DNA of 64,000 nucleotides from DASUPK01 sp963801055 (GCA_963801055.1 CAWDDE010000001.1:372001-436000), one strand, 5' to 3'; numbered from the stretch's first letter, positions 9,070 to 17,256 are shown. The notes: generated by a model not told the origin, from the letters alone. Numbers and translations: made by a program.

Positions 9070-10328
9070 CTAGGCGAGCGGGTTGAAGACGATCCCGGTG
9101 AGGAGCTTGGGGAAGAAGTAGGTCGACTTCGGCGGCATCGTCTCGCCGGCGGCGGCGACCTCGCGGACCTGATCGACGGGGGTGGGGCGCAGCAGGAAGG
9201 CCGCCTGGTAGTCGCCGGCGTCGAGCTTGGCCAGGGCCTCGTCGATGCTCGGCGTGTAGCCGATGCCGCGCTTGGCGGCGATGTCCTCGGTGGTCATCCC
9301 GAGGATCCCCTTCAGGACGAGCTCCTCGAGGATGGCGGCGTCGAGCGTCCGGTAGGCCTCGGAGCGCTCCGCGAGCGCCTGATCGAGCGCCGGGTTGGAG
9401 GCCAGCCGCAGCCGGTAGGCGCGCTTGAAATGCGAGTCGACGTAGCCGAAGACGCCGACCCCTTCGATCCCGGCAGGGTCGAGCTCGGTCCGTCGGGGAC
9501 CTCCTCGACCTCGAACAGCTCCCTGAGTCCGGTGCCGAGCGCCTCCTGCTTCGCGGGATCGTCGGCGAGGCCCGAGATCAGCCGGTGGGTGGGGAAGACG
9601 GTGAGGCCGGGATCCTCGAGCGAGACGAGCGCCATCAGGACGTAGTCGGCGGGGCCGCCGGCGCCTACCTCGCGCTGGTAGGCGAGCGAGGTCTCGTAGC
9701 GGTGGTGGCCGTCGGCGATCAGCAGCTCGCCGGGCGCGAGCTCGTCGGTGATCGCCTCGTGGACGGCCGGATCGCCGATCCGCCAGACGCGGTGGGTCGT
9801 GCCGTCGCCGTCGGTCACCTCGCCCCAGGGGTCGCCGACGAGCGCGGGCTCGAGGTGGCGCCAGGCGTTGCCGGGATGGAGGGCGAAGATGGGGGAGAGG
9901 TTGTGTCGGGTGGCGCGGGTGAGCCGCAGCCGGTCCTCCTTTGGGCCGGGCTGGGTCCGCTCGTGCGGGCGGATGCCCTCGCCGTACGGGGCGAGGCGGA
10001 CGCGGGCAAGGAAGCCGCGGCGGGTGAGGCGTGAGCCGTCCGGCGCGCTGTAGTCCTGCTCGAGCGCCCAGATCGTCGGGTCGGAATCGCCGCGTCGAGA
10101 ACGCCCTCGTCGGTCCATTCGCCGAGCAGCTCGGCGGCGTGCTCGTAGGGATCGCCGCCCGCCGGGTCGCGCGGCAGGTCGAGCTCGACGACGTTGTAGG
10201 GCGAGCGGGCGGCGAGCTCGGCCCGCTGCGCGTCGTCGATCACGTCATACGGAGGAGCGACCACGTCGGCGAGAGCCGACCTTGCCGAGGTCGTAATGAA
10301 CCGCCTGAAGTGGACTGACCTCGGCCAC
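9070..10328 (-). CDS. DUF1015 family protein
   Basis: About 419 residues. Recognisable DUF1015 features are the N-terminal ADVVAPPYDVIDDAQR, NVVELDLPRD, the conserved ELLIADGHHRYETSLAYQRE, LTVFPTHRLISGL and the C-terminal PPKSTYFFPKLLTGIVFNPL. Biochemical role unknown. The GTG start at 10328 gives VAEVSPLQAVHYDLGKVG. Frameshifts lie near 10270, 10095 and 9490. It is the first gene of the minus-strand operon running to 5994, so it may be linked to the cofactor/redox genes downstream, but nothing in the sequence proves this. Confidence 0.82.
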
Positions 10329-10400
10329 GGGCGCGGAACCCTAATCAGCCACGAGACGGCACACATTCGACACGTTCCGCGCGCCACCCACCACATCCGC

Positions 10401-10414
10401 TCGATTCGAATCGA
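10401..10414. promoter_or_regulatory. perfect 14-bp palindrome before the HTH gene
   Basis: tcgattcgaatcga is self-complementary over all 14 bases and ends three bases before the ATG at 10418. Its place suggests an operator, possibly for the helix-turn-helix protein encoded next to it. The ttcgaa core also matches the T-loop core of the tRNA at the other end of the gene. Confidence 0.4.
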
Positions 10415-10417
10415 TCC

Positions 10418-11089
10418 ATGACATATCCGCCGTACATGAGGGAGAAGGCACGTCAACTGCGCCGAGATCAGCAGCTGACGATCGACGAGATTGCCGAGCG
10501 TCTGGCGGTCTCGAGGACCACTGTGTTCTTCTGGGTCGGCGACATGCCGAGGCCGGCTCGATGCCGGAATCGAAAGGGCGCAGGGCACGCGCTCGGTAAT
10601 GCCGCGATGCAGGCCAAATACCGCCGCCTGCGCGAGCGAGCCTATGAGGAAGGCGTAGCGAGTTTCGACTCCATGACAGAAGAGGAGGGGTTCACCGACT
10701 TCGTGACCCTGTTCATCGCAGAGGGATATAAGCGCAACCGAAACCTTGTCTCGGTTGCGAACTCAGACCCCGCCGTGATCGCAATTGCAGATCGATGGCT
10801 CCGGCGCCTGTCGCGCAACAAGCTGACGTATTGGGTCCAGTACCACGCCGACCAGGACCTTCCCTCGCTGCAGCGGTTTTGGGCCGCTCTGGTCAGAGTT
10901 GACCCAGGCGAGATCTGCCTCCTGCGGAAGTCAAATAGCAATCAACTAAAGGGCCGCACGTGGCGTTCGAAGCATGGTGTGTTGACGGTTACCACGCACG
11001 ACACCTACTTCCGAGCGCGGCTGCAAGCGTGGGTCGATCTGTTGCGGCGGCGCTGGCTAGACTCGCGCGTTACGCCACTCGGGGCGTAG
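10418..11089 (+). CDS. HTH plus LAGLIDADG-like protein abutting tRNA-Pro
   Basis: 223 residues, intact. The N-terminus has a helix-turn-helix (KARQLRRDQQLTIDEIAERL then AVSRTTVFFWVGDMPRPAR) like those of transposase/resolvase regulators. The rest (FVTLFIAEGYKRNRNLVSVA, NSDPAVIAIADRWLRRLS, LPSLQRFWAALVRVDPGEIC, KSNSNQLKGRTWRSKHGVL) resembles the single LAGLIDADG-type core seen in HTH-fused homing-endonuclease-like proteins. This is my pattern recognition, not a database hit. Base composition is visibly lower in G+C than the neighbours, suggesting transfer. The stop TAG at 11087-11089 lies inside the acceptor/D-arm start of the tRNA-Pro gene. No ribosome-binding site is seen. Confidence 0.7.
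   Translation: MTYPPYMREKARQLRRDQQLTIDEIAERLAVSRTTVFFWVGDMPRPARCRNRKGAGHALGNAAMQAKYRRLRERAYEEGVASFDSMTEEEGFTDFVTLFIAEGYKRNRNLVSVANSDPAVIAIADRWLRRLSRNKLTYWVQYHADQDLPSLQRFWAALVRVDPGEICLLRKSNSNQLKGRTWRSKHGVLTVTTHDTYFRARLQAWVDLLRRRWLDSRVTPLGA
11058..11063 (+). promoter_or_regulatory. -10-like element for tRNA-Pro
   Basis: TAGACT 16 bases before the tRNA 5' end, inside the 3' end of the preceding coding region. The same hexamer occurs before clpP and the M23 peptidase gene. Confidence 0.35.
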
Positions 11090-11152
11090 CGCAGCCTGGT
11101 AGAGCGCTGCCTTGGGAGTGGGAGGTCCCCGGTTCGAATCCAGGCGCCCCGA
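11080..11152 (+). tRNA. tRNA-Pro (anticodon GGG), imperfectly paired
   Basis: The acceptor stem cggggcg pairs fully with cgccccg, the T-loop ttcgaat is present, and the anticodon region ttgggag places GGG at 34-36. The anticodon stem (ctgcc against gggag) has a G-G mismatch and an eight-base loop. The D-stem (gcgc/gagc) and the T-stem (cccgg/ccagg) each have one mismatch. Either the sequence contains errors or this copy has decayed. Confidence 0.7.
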
Positions 11153-11237
11153 CTATCGGCCCTCACGCCTCCCCCTTTCCCAGGTACATTGCGCGTAGCC
11201 CTCTGGCCCATCGGAGCGGCGGGGAGAAGGTGACGAA

Positions 11238-12995
11238 ATGAAGTCCGCGGTTCAGGGTCGCACCTACGCGTATCTGCTGATGGCCGTCGCGATCGCCTCG
11301 GCCGGCATCGCCCTGCTGCTCTACGCCACCGGTCTCTTCCACGACACCGAGCTGCTCGAGCGTCGATACCCGCTTCTCGATCCGCGGCGACGAGACCCCG
11401 CGCGACGACATCGTCCTCGTCCTGATCGACGACACCACCTCGCGCGAGCTGCCCGTCCGCTTCCCCTTCCCGCGCTCGCTGCACGCGCGAGTGATCGACG
11501 CGATCAGCCGGGAGGGCCCCAAGGCGATCGCCTACGACGTCGAGTTCCTTCAGCCCACGAAGCCCAAGGAGGACAACGCGCTGATCAACGCGGTCGCGCG
11601 AGCCGGTCCCAACAAGGTCGTCCTCGCCGACAGCCAGCCGGACCCGCAGGGGCGAAGCGGCGTCTTCGGCGGCGAGAAGGTCCTCGACCAGATCAAGGCG
11701 CGCGCCGGCAACAATCAGATCGGCGAGGACTCCGACGGCGTGCGCCGCCGCATTCCCTACTACGTCGGGAACATGAAGACCTTCCCATCGTCGCCGCCGA
11801 GGTCGCCTCAGGCAGCACGATCACCACCTCGGACATGGGCGGCGACCACGCCTGGATCGACTACGCGGGCCCCCCGGGCACCTATCCGGCGGTTCCCTTC
11901 TCGCGCGTCCTGAACGGCCAGTTCCCGCCGGGGACCTTCAAGAACAAGGTCGTCGTCGTCGGCGCGTCGGATCCGACCCTGAAGGACGTCGTCGAGACGC
12001 CCACCAGCGGATCAGACAACCTGATGTCCGGGTCCGAGATCAATGCCAACGCGATCGCCACCGCTCTCGACGACTTCCCGCTCCAATCGACCCCGCTCGC
12101 GCTCGACCTCTTCCTGATCGCGCTGATGGGCGTCATGGCGCCGCTGGCGAGCTACCGGCTCTCCCCGTTGACCGCGCTGGCTCTGGCTCTGGGCGCCGCA
12201 GCCCTCTACCTGGTCTGCGCCCAGCTCGCCTTCAACTCGGGCTGGATCATCCCGGTCCTCTATCCGATGATCGCCCTGGGGCTGTCGCTGGTCGGGTCGC
12301 TGCTCGTCTACTACGTTCGCGAGGCGTTCATCCGTCGGCGGTGCGCGACACCTTCGCCCGCTTCGTCCCGGAGTCGGTCGTCGGCCAGGTGCTCGCGCAA
12401 ACCGACGACGACCTGCGCCTGGCCGGCAGGCGGATGGAGGTCACGGTCCTCTTCAGCGACATCCGCGGCTTCACGACCTTCTCCGAGGCGAGGGACCCGG
12501 GCGAGGTGCTTGGAGTCCTCAACCGTACCACGAGGAGATGACCGACGCGGTGATGGATCACGGCGGCACCCTGATCTCGTTCATGGGCGACGGGATCATG
12601 GCCGTCTTCGGCGCCCCGATCGAGCATGCCCGACCACGCCGACCGCGCATTCGCGACCGCACGGGAGATGCTCGACGGTGCGGCTTCCGGCCTTCAACGA
12701 GTGGATGCGGAATGAGGGAGTCGACGACGAGTTCCAGATCGGGATCGGGCTCAACAGCGGCCCGGTGATGGCCGGCAACATCGGCTCTCAGCAACGGCTC
12801 GAATTCACGACGATCGGCGACACCGTCAACACAGCCGCCCGCCTCGAGGGCATGACCAAGGGCACCGGGCACAGCCTGTTCGTCGCGGATTCGACCAGGG
12901 ACCTGCTCGCGGCGACGGACGGCGAGCTCAACTTCGTGGACTCGCTGCCGGTGCGCGGCAGGGCCGAGGAGATCAGGGTCTGGAGCCTGACCTGA
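11238..12995 (+). CDS. CHASE2-domain class III adenylate/guanylate cyclase
   Basis: After frame repair, about 585 residues. An N-terminal membrane helix is followed by an extracytoplasmic CHASE2 sensor domain (RDDIVLVLIDDTTSRELPVR, GPKAIAYDVEFLQPTKPK, NKVVVVGASDPTLKDVVETP). Three membrane helices follow around 12090-12320, then a cytoplasmic class III cyclase domain. Metal-binding aspartates are in VLFSDIRGFTTFSE and SFMGDGIMAVFGAP, and the catalytic Asn/Arg in GDTVNTAARLEGM. It makes cAMP (or cGMP) in response to an unknown signal. Start ATG at 11238 with gggagaagg upstream. Frameshifts lie near 11375, 11785, 12340, 12525, 12630 and 12680. Confidence 0.87.
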   Translation: MKSAVQGRTYAYLLMAVAIASAGIALLLYATGLFHDTELLERRYPLLDPRRRDPARRHRPRPDRRHHLARAARPLPLPALAARASDRRDQPGGPQGDRLRRRVPSAHEAQGGQRADQRGRASRSQQGRPRRQPAGPAGAKRRLRRREGPRPDQGARRQQSDRRGLRRRAPPHSLLRREHEDLPIVAAEVASGSTITTSDMGGDHAWIDYAGPPGTYPAVPFSRVLNGQFPPGTFKNKVVVVGASDPTLKDVVETPTSGSDNLMSGSEINANAIATALDDFPLQSTPLALDLFLIALMGVMAPLASYRLSPLTALALALGAAALYLVCAQLAFNSGWIIPVLYPMIALGLSLVGSLLVYYVREAFIRRRCATPSPASSRSRSSARCSRKPTTTCAWPAGGWRSRSSSATSAASRPSPRRGTRARCLESSTVPRGDDRRGDGSRRHPDLVHGRRDHGRLRRPDRACPTTPTAHSRPHGRCSTVRLPAFNEWMRNEGVDDEFQIGIGLNSGPVMAGNIGSQQRLEFTTIGDTVNTAARLEGMTKGTGHSLFVADSTRDLLAATDGELNFVDSLPVRGRAEEIRVWSLT

Positions 12996-13056
12996 GCCAG
13001 GGGCAGCCTCCTTCTTAAGGCCCTTCTGTCGCCGGCTCGCCGGTGTCTGAGCCGTC

Positions 13057-13842
13057 TCACCGCTGATGCTCGACGCGATCGATCGCTTCGTGGGTGGCGA
13101 TCGCGTGCCGGTCGGCCGTAAGCTCGATTCCGGGCGGGAGCTCGACGTGCAGCTCACCGGATGGGTCCAGCCGAACGTGAAGGGTCGCGGAGCGGGAGCC
13201 GAGCACGTGCCCGCCACGCGAGCGGTCCTCGCTGATGAAATGCAGGTGCCACCCGCTCACCTCGATTCCCTCGACGTAGTCGGGGAAGCGGAAGCCGAGC
13301 ATGGTCCCGTCCACCTTCGAGAACTCGAACACCCGCTGGTCCTTAACCACCGCCGTGAGAGGTCGGTAAGGCGGCTCCTGGCGCGGGACCGACCGCGCCT
13401 GGACCTGCTCGAAGCGGCCGTCGATCCGCACCGCGCACGTGGCCCTGCCTTCCGGAACCCGCCTGTCGATCTCCGCCAGCAGCGCTTCGTGGCCGATCGA
13501 GCCCTCGAGCTCGAAGTTGACCTCGGGCGCGAACGGCACGACTACGGCGAATGGGGTCCGCTCGGAGCGGGGCAGCTCCTCGATTCGGCCTTCGACGTCC
13601 GCTCGATAGAACCGGCCGTCCAGCGCGATCATCTCGCCGTCGAGGTGGTTGACCGTTCCGAGGCCGAGGTCACCGTGCTCGGAGAGCTCCGCGAAAGTGA
13701 CGTCTCCCTCGTATGAGCCCTCGAGGAGCGCCCCAATCGTCGAGGCCTGGAAGAGGACGTGCGGCTCCGCGCCCGCGTGCAGATCCGCGTGCCGCATCGC
13801 CTCGACGTGCAGCGACCGGATCCAGCGCTCGTCGAGGCTCAT
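13057..13842 (-). CDS. budA: alpha-acetolactate decarboxylase
   Basis: 261 residues, intact. It converts acetolactate to acetoin in the cytoplasm, the step between pyruvate-derived acetolactate and the acetoin/2,3-butanediol pathway. Zinc ligands are in SGWHLHFISEDRSRGGHVLG (His about 199, 201 and 212). The conserved GDLGLGTVNHLDGEMIALDG and FRFPDYVEGIEVSGWH are present. The ATG at 13842 overlaps the stop of the fatty acid hydroxylase gene (ATGA), so the two are translationally coupled. No acetolactate synthase or butanediol dehydrogenase is nearby in this window. Confidence 0.92.
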   Translation of the reverse strand: MSLDERWIRSLHVEAMRHADLHAGAEPHVLFQASTIGALLEGSYEGDVTFAELSEHGDLGLGTVNHLDGEMIALDGRFYRADVEGRIEELPRSERTPFAVVVPFAPEVNFELEGSIGHEALLAEIDRRVPEGRATCAVRIDGRFEQVQARSVPRQEPPYRPLTAVVKDQRVFEFSKVDGTMLGFRFPDYVEGIEVSGWHLHFISEDRSRGGHVLGSRSATLHVRLDPSGELHVELPPGIELTADRHAIATHEAIDRVEHQR

Positions 13843-14510
13843 TCGGGGGCGAGTGTGCGGGCGGTCTCCGACTTCGGAACGTCGCGCTGATCAGGGTTGG
13901 TCCCAAGGACGCGATCGCTCAGGTTGTTGGTGATTCCGTGCCAGAAGTGCTCGTTCTTGAAGTGATGGAGGCGGTGGTTTCGCCAGATCCTCATGTAGGC
14001 GGCGGACCGCGGCCGGTAGGCGGTGTGGATCAGGAAGTGGGTCCACTCGTAGATGAAGACCATGCAGCAGCCGGCGATCCCGGCGCTGAGCAGCGCGCCG
14101 AGCGGAACCGGACCGGCGAGGAGCGTCACGAGCAGCGCGCCGAGCCCGACCGTGAACGGCACCGCGACCAGCATCAGAAAGGCCGCCTGCCACCAGTAGA
14201 GGAGCACCATGTCGAGGTCGTTCGGGTCAGAGTGGTGAGCGCGATGCGCACGGGCAGCGACGGTCTCGAGATTCCTGCCGCGGATCTTGATCGGCTTCGC
14301 GTGCAGCAGGTAGACGTGGATCGCCCACTCACCGAATGGATATACGGCCAGCATCGCCGCGACCGCGACCGCGTCTCGCCAGCTCGGATCACCGACCAGG
14401 ATCCGGATGAGCACGAGCGCCAGGATCCCGGCTCCGATCGCCCACGGTGATTCCTTGCGAAGGAATTCCCGCCGTGCGTGTCCGACCGAGGTGACCTCAC
14501 GCGATTGCAT
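13839..14510 (-). CDS. fatty acid hydroxylase/sterol desaturase-family membrane protein
   Basis: 223 residues from the ATG at 14510, intact. The family's histidine clusters that bind a diiron centre are visible: HRAHHSDP, HFLIHTAYRP and NHRLHHFKNEHFWHGI, with HVYLLHAKP. Four hydrophobic segments separate them, so it is an integral membrane oxygenase acting on a lipid (possibly a carotenoid, sterol or fatty acid); the substrate is unknown. It is the upstream partner of the acetolactate decarboxylase gene, with a 4-base stop/start overlap. Confidence 0.85.
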   Translation of the reverse strand: MQSREVTSVGHARREFLRKESPWAIGAGILALVLIRILVGDPSWRDAVAVAAMLAVYPFGEWAIHVYLLHAKPIKIRGRNLETVAARAHRAHHSDPNDLDMVLLYWWQAAFLMLVAVPFTVGLGALLVTLLAGPVPLGALLSAGIAGCCMVFIYEWTHFLIHTAYRPRSAAYMRIWRNHRLHHFKNEHFWHGITNNLSDRVLGTNPDQRDVPKSETARTLAPE

Positions 14511-14878
14511 CGCGTCCAGCCTAGTGAGAACTGCGACCCGGCTCCGCCGGTCCCCCCGTGACGATCTATGGCTTTGCCGAGCGGCTCGCCGGCCAACTCT
14601 GAAGCCGATTGGCAATGAAGCATGGGGAGGGGACCGACCCGAGGAGCTCTCCCGTTTGGCTCCGCGCGCCGGTCCCTTGCGACTTCCCCGTCGTGTACCC
14701 CTGAGTACGACCTAAAGCCTACGAGCACTATACCCAATTTTATGCTCCCTAAAAATGATTAGGCGGCAGTGACGAGTTTTGGGGAGGCGATTTCTGCGCC
14801 CACCGCCCCCCGGATCATGCAGCGGCCATACGAAGCCCTGGGGATGGCATGTTTCGGCGCTACGCTCCGCCCTGCCCG
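14511..14878. other. non-coding stretch before tRNA-Arg
   Basis: No convincing gene on either strand over about 370 bases. It presumably holds the promoter of the minus-strand hydroxylase operon (near 14520-14600) and that of tRNA-Arg. A conspicuous AT-rich patch at about 14720-14765 stands out from the G+C-rich background. Confidence 0.5.
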
Positions 14879-14952
14879 GCCCCCGTAGCTCAGCTGGATA
14901 GAGCGTCGGCCTTCTAAGCCGATGGCCGCAGGTTCGAGTCCTGCCGGGGGCG
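14879..14952 (+). tRNA. tRNA-Arg (anticodon TCT)
   Basis: Full cloverleaf: acceptor gcccccg/cgggggc, D-arm gctc..gagc, anticodon stem tcggc/gccga with loop cttctaa (TCT), T-arm gcagg-ttcgagt-cctgc. The discriminator is G at 14952. Confidence 0.95.
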
Positions 14953-15115
14953 CCTCCAAGCATCTGGGATCCAAAGCGACCCAGAAGACGACGACCGTCC
15001 ACTCCCCATCGCCTGGTCGCGGCCGGCACCAGGTGACCTAAATGACGCCCGCCCGCCGCTGAGCGCATACGCCGGCCTCCTGAGGCCGACCCTCACGCTA
15101 GATTTGAGGGGCGCG

Positions 15116-15188
15116 GTGGGCGTAGCTCAGCTGGTAGAGCTCCTGGTTGTGGTCCAGGCGGTCGCCGGTTCGAATCCGGTCGCTCACC
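15116..15188 (+). tRNA. tRNA-His (anticodon GTG)
   Basis: Acceptor gtgggcg/cgctcac, D-arm gctc..gagc, anticodon stem cctgg/ccagg with loop ttgtggt (GTG), T-arm gccgg-ttcgaat-ccggt. A G at 15115 supplies the -1 nucleotide characteristic of tRNA-His. Its 3' 44 bases are repeated at 18641 and, imperfectly, at 19501, so this gene appears to be the attachment site of an integrated element. Confidence 0.95.
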
Positions 15189-15190
15189 CC
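15147..15190 (+). repeat. attL-like repeat: 3' end of the tRNA-His gene
   Basis: 44 bases from the anticodon loop to just past the tRNA end (ttgtggtccaggcggtcgcc onwards). They recur at 18641-18684 with one mismatch and at 19501-19545 with three mismatches and one inserted base. This is the usual footprint of tyrosine-recombinase integration at a tRNA 3' end. Confidence 0.8.
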
Positions 15191-15195
15191 TCAGG

Positions 15196-15219
15196 AAAGC
15201 CCCGCTCCGGCGGGGTTTT
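15196..15219 (+). terminator. intrinsic terminator after tRNA-His
   Basis: Stem ccccgc/gcgggg with a 4-base loop, followed by tttt, 10 bases past the tRNA end. A similar terminator follows the second tRNA-His fragment. Confidence 0.8.
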
Positions 15220-15323
15220 CCGATTTCTGACGCGAGTTATCCCGGGCGCGCATGGGCTCTTCGCGGCCTTGTTCGAGCCTGGCGCATCTCACCGTCCTCG
15301 CTCACAAGCGCGATTCCAGACGT

Positions 15324-15345
15324 GCTGCTTTGCATGGAAAGCAGC
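15324..15345. repeat. hairpin repeat, copy 1
   Basis: Perfect 8-bp stem gctgcttt/aaagcagc with loop gcatgg, upstream of the epoxide hydrolase. It has the same architecture and loop sequence as hairpins found just after that gene. The rest of 15222-15493 holds no gene. Confidence 0.6.
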
Positions 15346-15391
15346 GCTTTCTATTCGATGGCGTCTCCGCCTGCCCGGGCTCGAGCGGGGC

Positions 15392-15418
15392 TCGCTGGTG
15401 TCGCTGGTGTCGCTGGTG
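15392..15418. repeat. 9-bp tandem repeat, three units
   Basis: tcgctggtg is repeated three times head to tail, about 75 bases before the epoxide hydrolase start. Function unknown. Confidence 0.8.
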
Positions 15419-15493
15419 TTGGCCTGACGAGCAGGAGTAAGGTCATACGAGGTCGCCGAACCAGAATCCGCCCCATCATCACCGGAGGTTGTT

Positions 15494-16684
15494 ATGAGCG
15501 ACACCGTCGAGACCGCCGCCGAGATCCGCCCGTTCACGCTCGACGTCCCCGAGGAGCAGCTCGAGGACTTGCGCAGCCGCATCAACGCGACGAAGTGGCC
15601 CGACCGGGAGGTGGATCCCTCCCAAGGCGTGCAGCTCGACACGATCCAGGCTCTGGCCGACTACTGGTCGACCGACTACGACTGGCGCCGCTTCGAGGAG
15701 CGCTTCGCGGCCTTCCCGCACTTCATCACCGAGATCGACGGCGTCGACATCCACTTCATTCACGTTCGCTCCGAGCGTGAGGACGCGCTGCCGCTCATCG
15801 TCACGCACGGCTGGCCGGGCTCGACGGTCGAGCAGCTCAAGATCATCGATCCGCTCTCCAATCCCATGGAGCATGGGGCGAGCGCGGGGGACGCCTTCCA
15901 TCTCGTGATCCCGTCGTTGCCGGGCCACGGGTTCTCCGGGAAGCCCACCGAAACCGGCTGGGACCCCATCCGAATCGCAAAGGCGTGGGCCGTGCTGATG
16001 GAGCGCCTCGGCTATGACCGCTACGTGGCGCAGGGCGGCGATTGGGGCAATGCCGTCACCGAGCAGCTGGCCCTGCTGAAGCCCCCGGGGCTGGTGGGCA
16101 TCCACACCAACATGCCGGCGACGCTTTCGCCCGAGATCTCGAAGGGGGTCCAGGCCGGCGAACCGGCGCCGGAGGGCCTCTCGGCCGACGAGAAGAAGGC
16201 GTACGAGATCCTGGTCCACTTCTTCGCGACCGGTACCGGCTATGCGGGGGAGATGGGCAACCGGCCGCAGACGCTCTACGGCATCGTGGACTCGCCGGTC
16301 GGCTTGGCGGCCTGGATGCTCGATCACGACGAGGCCAGCTACAAGCTGATCGCGCGCGCCTTCACCGGCAATCCGGGCGGGCTCTCGCGAGACGACGTCC
16401 TCGACAACGTCACCCACTATTGGCTGACGAACAGCGGGATCTCATCGGCGCGCCTCTACTGGGAGAGCAAGCTGGGGTTCTTCGACGTCAAGGGCGTCGA
16501 GATCCCGGTCGGCGTGACCGTCTTCCCGGACGAGCTCTATCCGGCCCCGCGTAGCTGGGCGGAGACGGCCTATCCCAAGCTCATCCACTTCAACGAGGTC
16601 GACGAAGGCGGCCACTTCGCCGCCTGGGAACAGCCGCAGACATTCTCGGAGGAGATTCGGGCGACCTTCAGGTCACTGCGCTGA
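15494..16684 (+). CDS. epoxide hydrolase (alpha/beta-hydrolase with EHN domain)
   Basis: 396 residues, intact. An N-terminal epoxide-hydrolase domain (FTLDVPEEQLEDLRSRINAT) precedes an alpha/beta-hydrolase fold. HGWPGS (about 105-110) forms the oxyanion site, the nucleophile Asp is about 183 in QGGDWGN, the acid lies probably in VTVFPDELYP, and the base is His about 374 in EGGHFAAWEQP. It hydrolyses epoxides to diols. The ATG at 15494 has a good ribosome-binding site (ggagg, 6 bases upstream). It lies inside the tRNA-His island and is flanked by related hairpins, so it is probably cargo. Confidence 0.92.
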   Translation: MSDTVETAAEIRPFTLDVPEEQLEDLRSRINATKWPDREVDPSQGVQLDTIQALADYWSTDYDWRRFEERFAAFPHFITEIDGVDIHFIHVRSEREDALPLIVTHGWPGSTVEQLKIIDPLSNPMEHGASAGDAFHLVIPSLPGHGFSGKPTETGWDPIRIAKAWAVLMERLGYDRYVAQGGDWGNAVTEQLALLKPPGLVGIHTNMPATLSPEISKGVQAGEPAPEGLSADEKKAYEILVHFFATGTGYAGEMGNRPQTLYGIVDSPVGLAAWMLDHDEASYKLIARAFTGNPGGLSRDDVLDNVTHYWLTNSGISSARLYWESKLGFFDVKGVEIPVGVTVFPDELYPAPRSWAETAYPKLIHFNEVDEGGHFAAWEQPQTFSEEIRATFRSLR

Positions 16685-16707
16685 TCGACGCCCCAACCCT
16701 CAAGACC

Positions 16708-16753
16708 GCCGCTTTGGACGAAAAGCGGCTATCCCGCTTTGCATGGGAAGCGG
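16708..16753. repeat. two adjacent hairpins of the same repeat family, copies 2 and 3
   Basis: 16708-16729: perfect 8-bp stem gccgcttt/aaagcggc, loop ggacga. 16734-16753: stem ccgctt/aagcgg, loop tgcatggg. Copy 3 shares gctttgcatgg with copy 1 upstream of the epoxide hydrolase. They lie just past that gene and may act as a terminator or belong to a small mobile-repeat family. Confidence 0.6.
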
Positions 16754-16992
16754 CGCCTTCTCCCCTCACTCACATCATGAATCGCTGGGATTCGCGGCGT
16801 GTCACTTCGCCCCTTAGTCTTTGGCGCGTTGAGCCGCCCGTTACGGGCCGCTTAAGGGAGTAACCTCGGTGTGCGTTCGACTCGCTGCCTGGCTGCGCGC
16901 CGCTCGCAGTACGTTGGGTCTCAAGCCGCAACTCTGCCCATCGCGCTTGTCTACGTAAGAGGGGCGACAACCGACGATGTTTGGAGGTCGCG

Positions 16993-17256
16993 GTGATCGA
17001 CGGAGCCCCCTACGGTGCTCTCTCGTCTCGGTGGGTGGGCTTCCTGGGGCCGCCTCTGACGCGACGGGCGAGGGGCTCGCTCTCAGTGGCCAACATCACG
17101 ATGATTGACCGGCGCCGATCGGCGGGGTGGGACGGGCAGGTTTTGGATTACATCGTCTCCGTCAACGCGCGCGACGATGAGGACGCTGCCGCCCGCGTGC
17201 GGACAGCGCTCCAGGCTCATGGCAGCTTCTCGGCGTTTGCACCGGCCGAGCTCTAA
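16993..17256 (+). CDS. small hypothetical protein in the tRNA-His island
   Basis: 87 residues from GTG at 16993, preceded by ggagg with about five bases of spacing. The C-terminal half (GQVLDYIVSVNARDDEDAAA then RVRTALQAHGSFSAFAPAEL) looks like a small alpha/beta protein. The N-terminal half is less protein-like, and the real start may be the ATG at 17100. No family recognised. The flanking stretches 16754-16992 and 17257-17537 show nothing else I can support. Confidence 0.4.
   Translation: MIDGAPYGALSSRWVGFLGPPLTRRARGSLSVANITMIDRRRSAGWDGQVLDYIVSVNARDDEDAAARVRTALQAHGSFSAFAPAEL

Noticed and set aside
15392..15418. CRISPR-like array
   Set aside because: Only three contiguous 9-bp repeats with no spacers; a simple tandem repeat. 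No cas genes or repeat-spacer pattern anywhere in the window.
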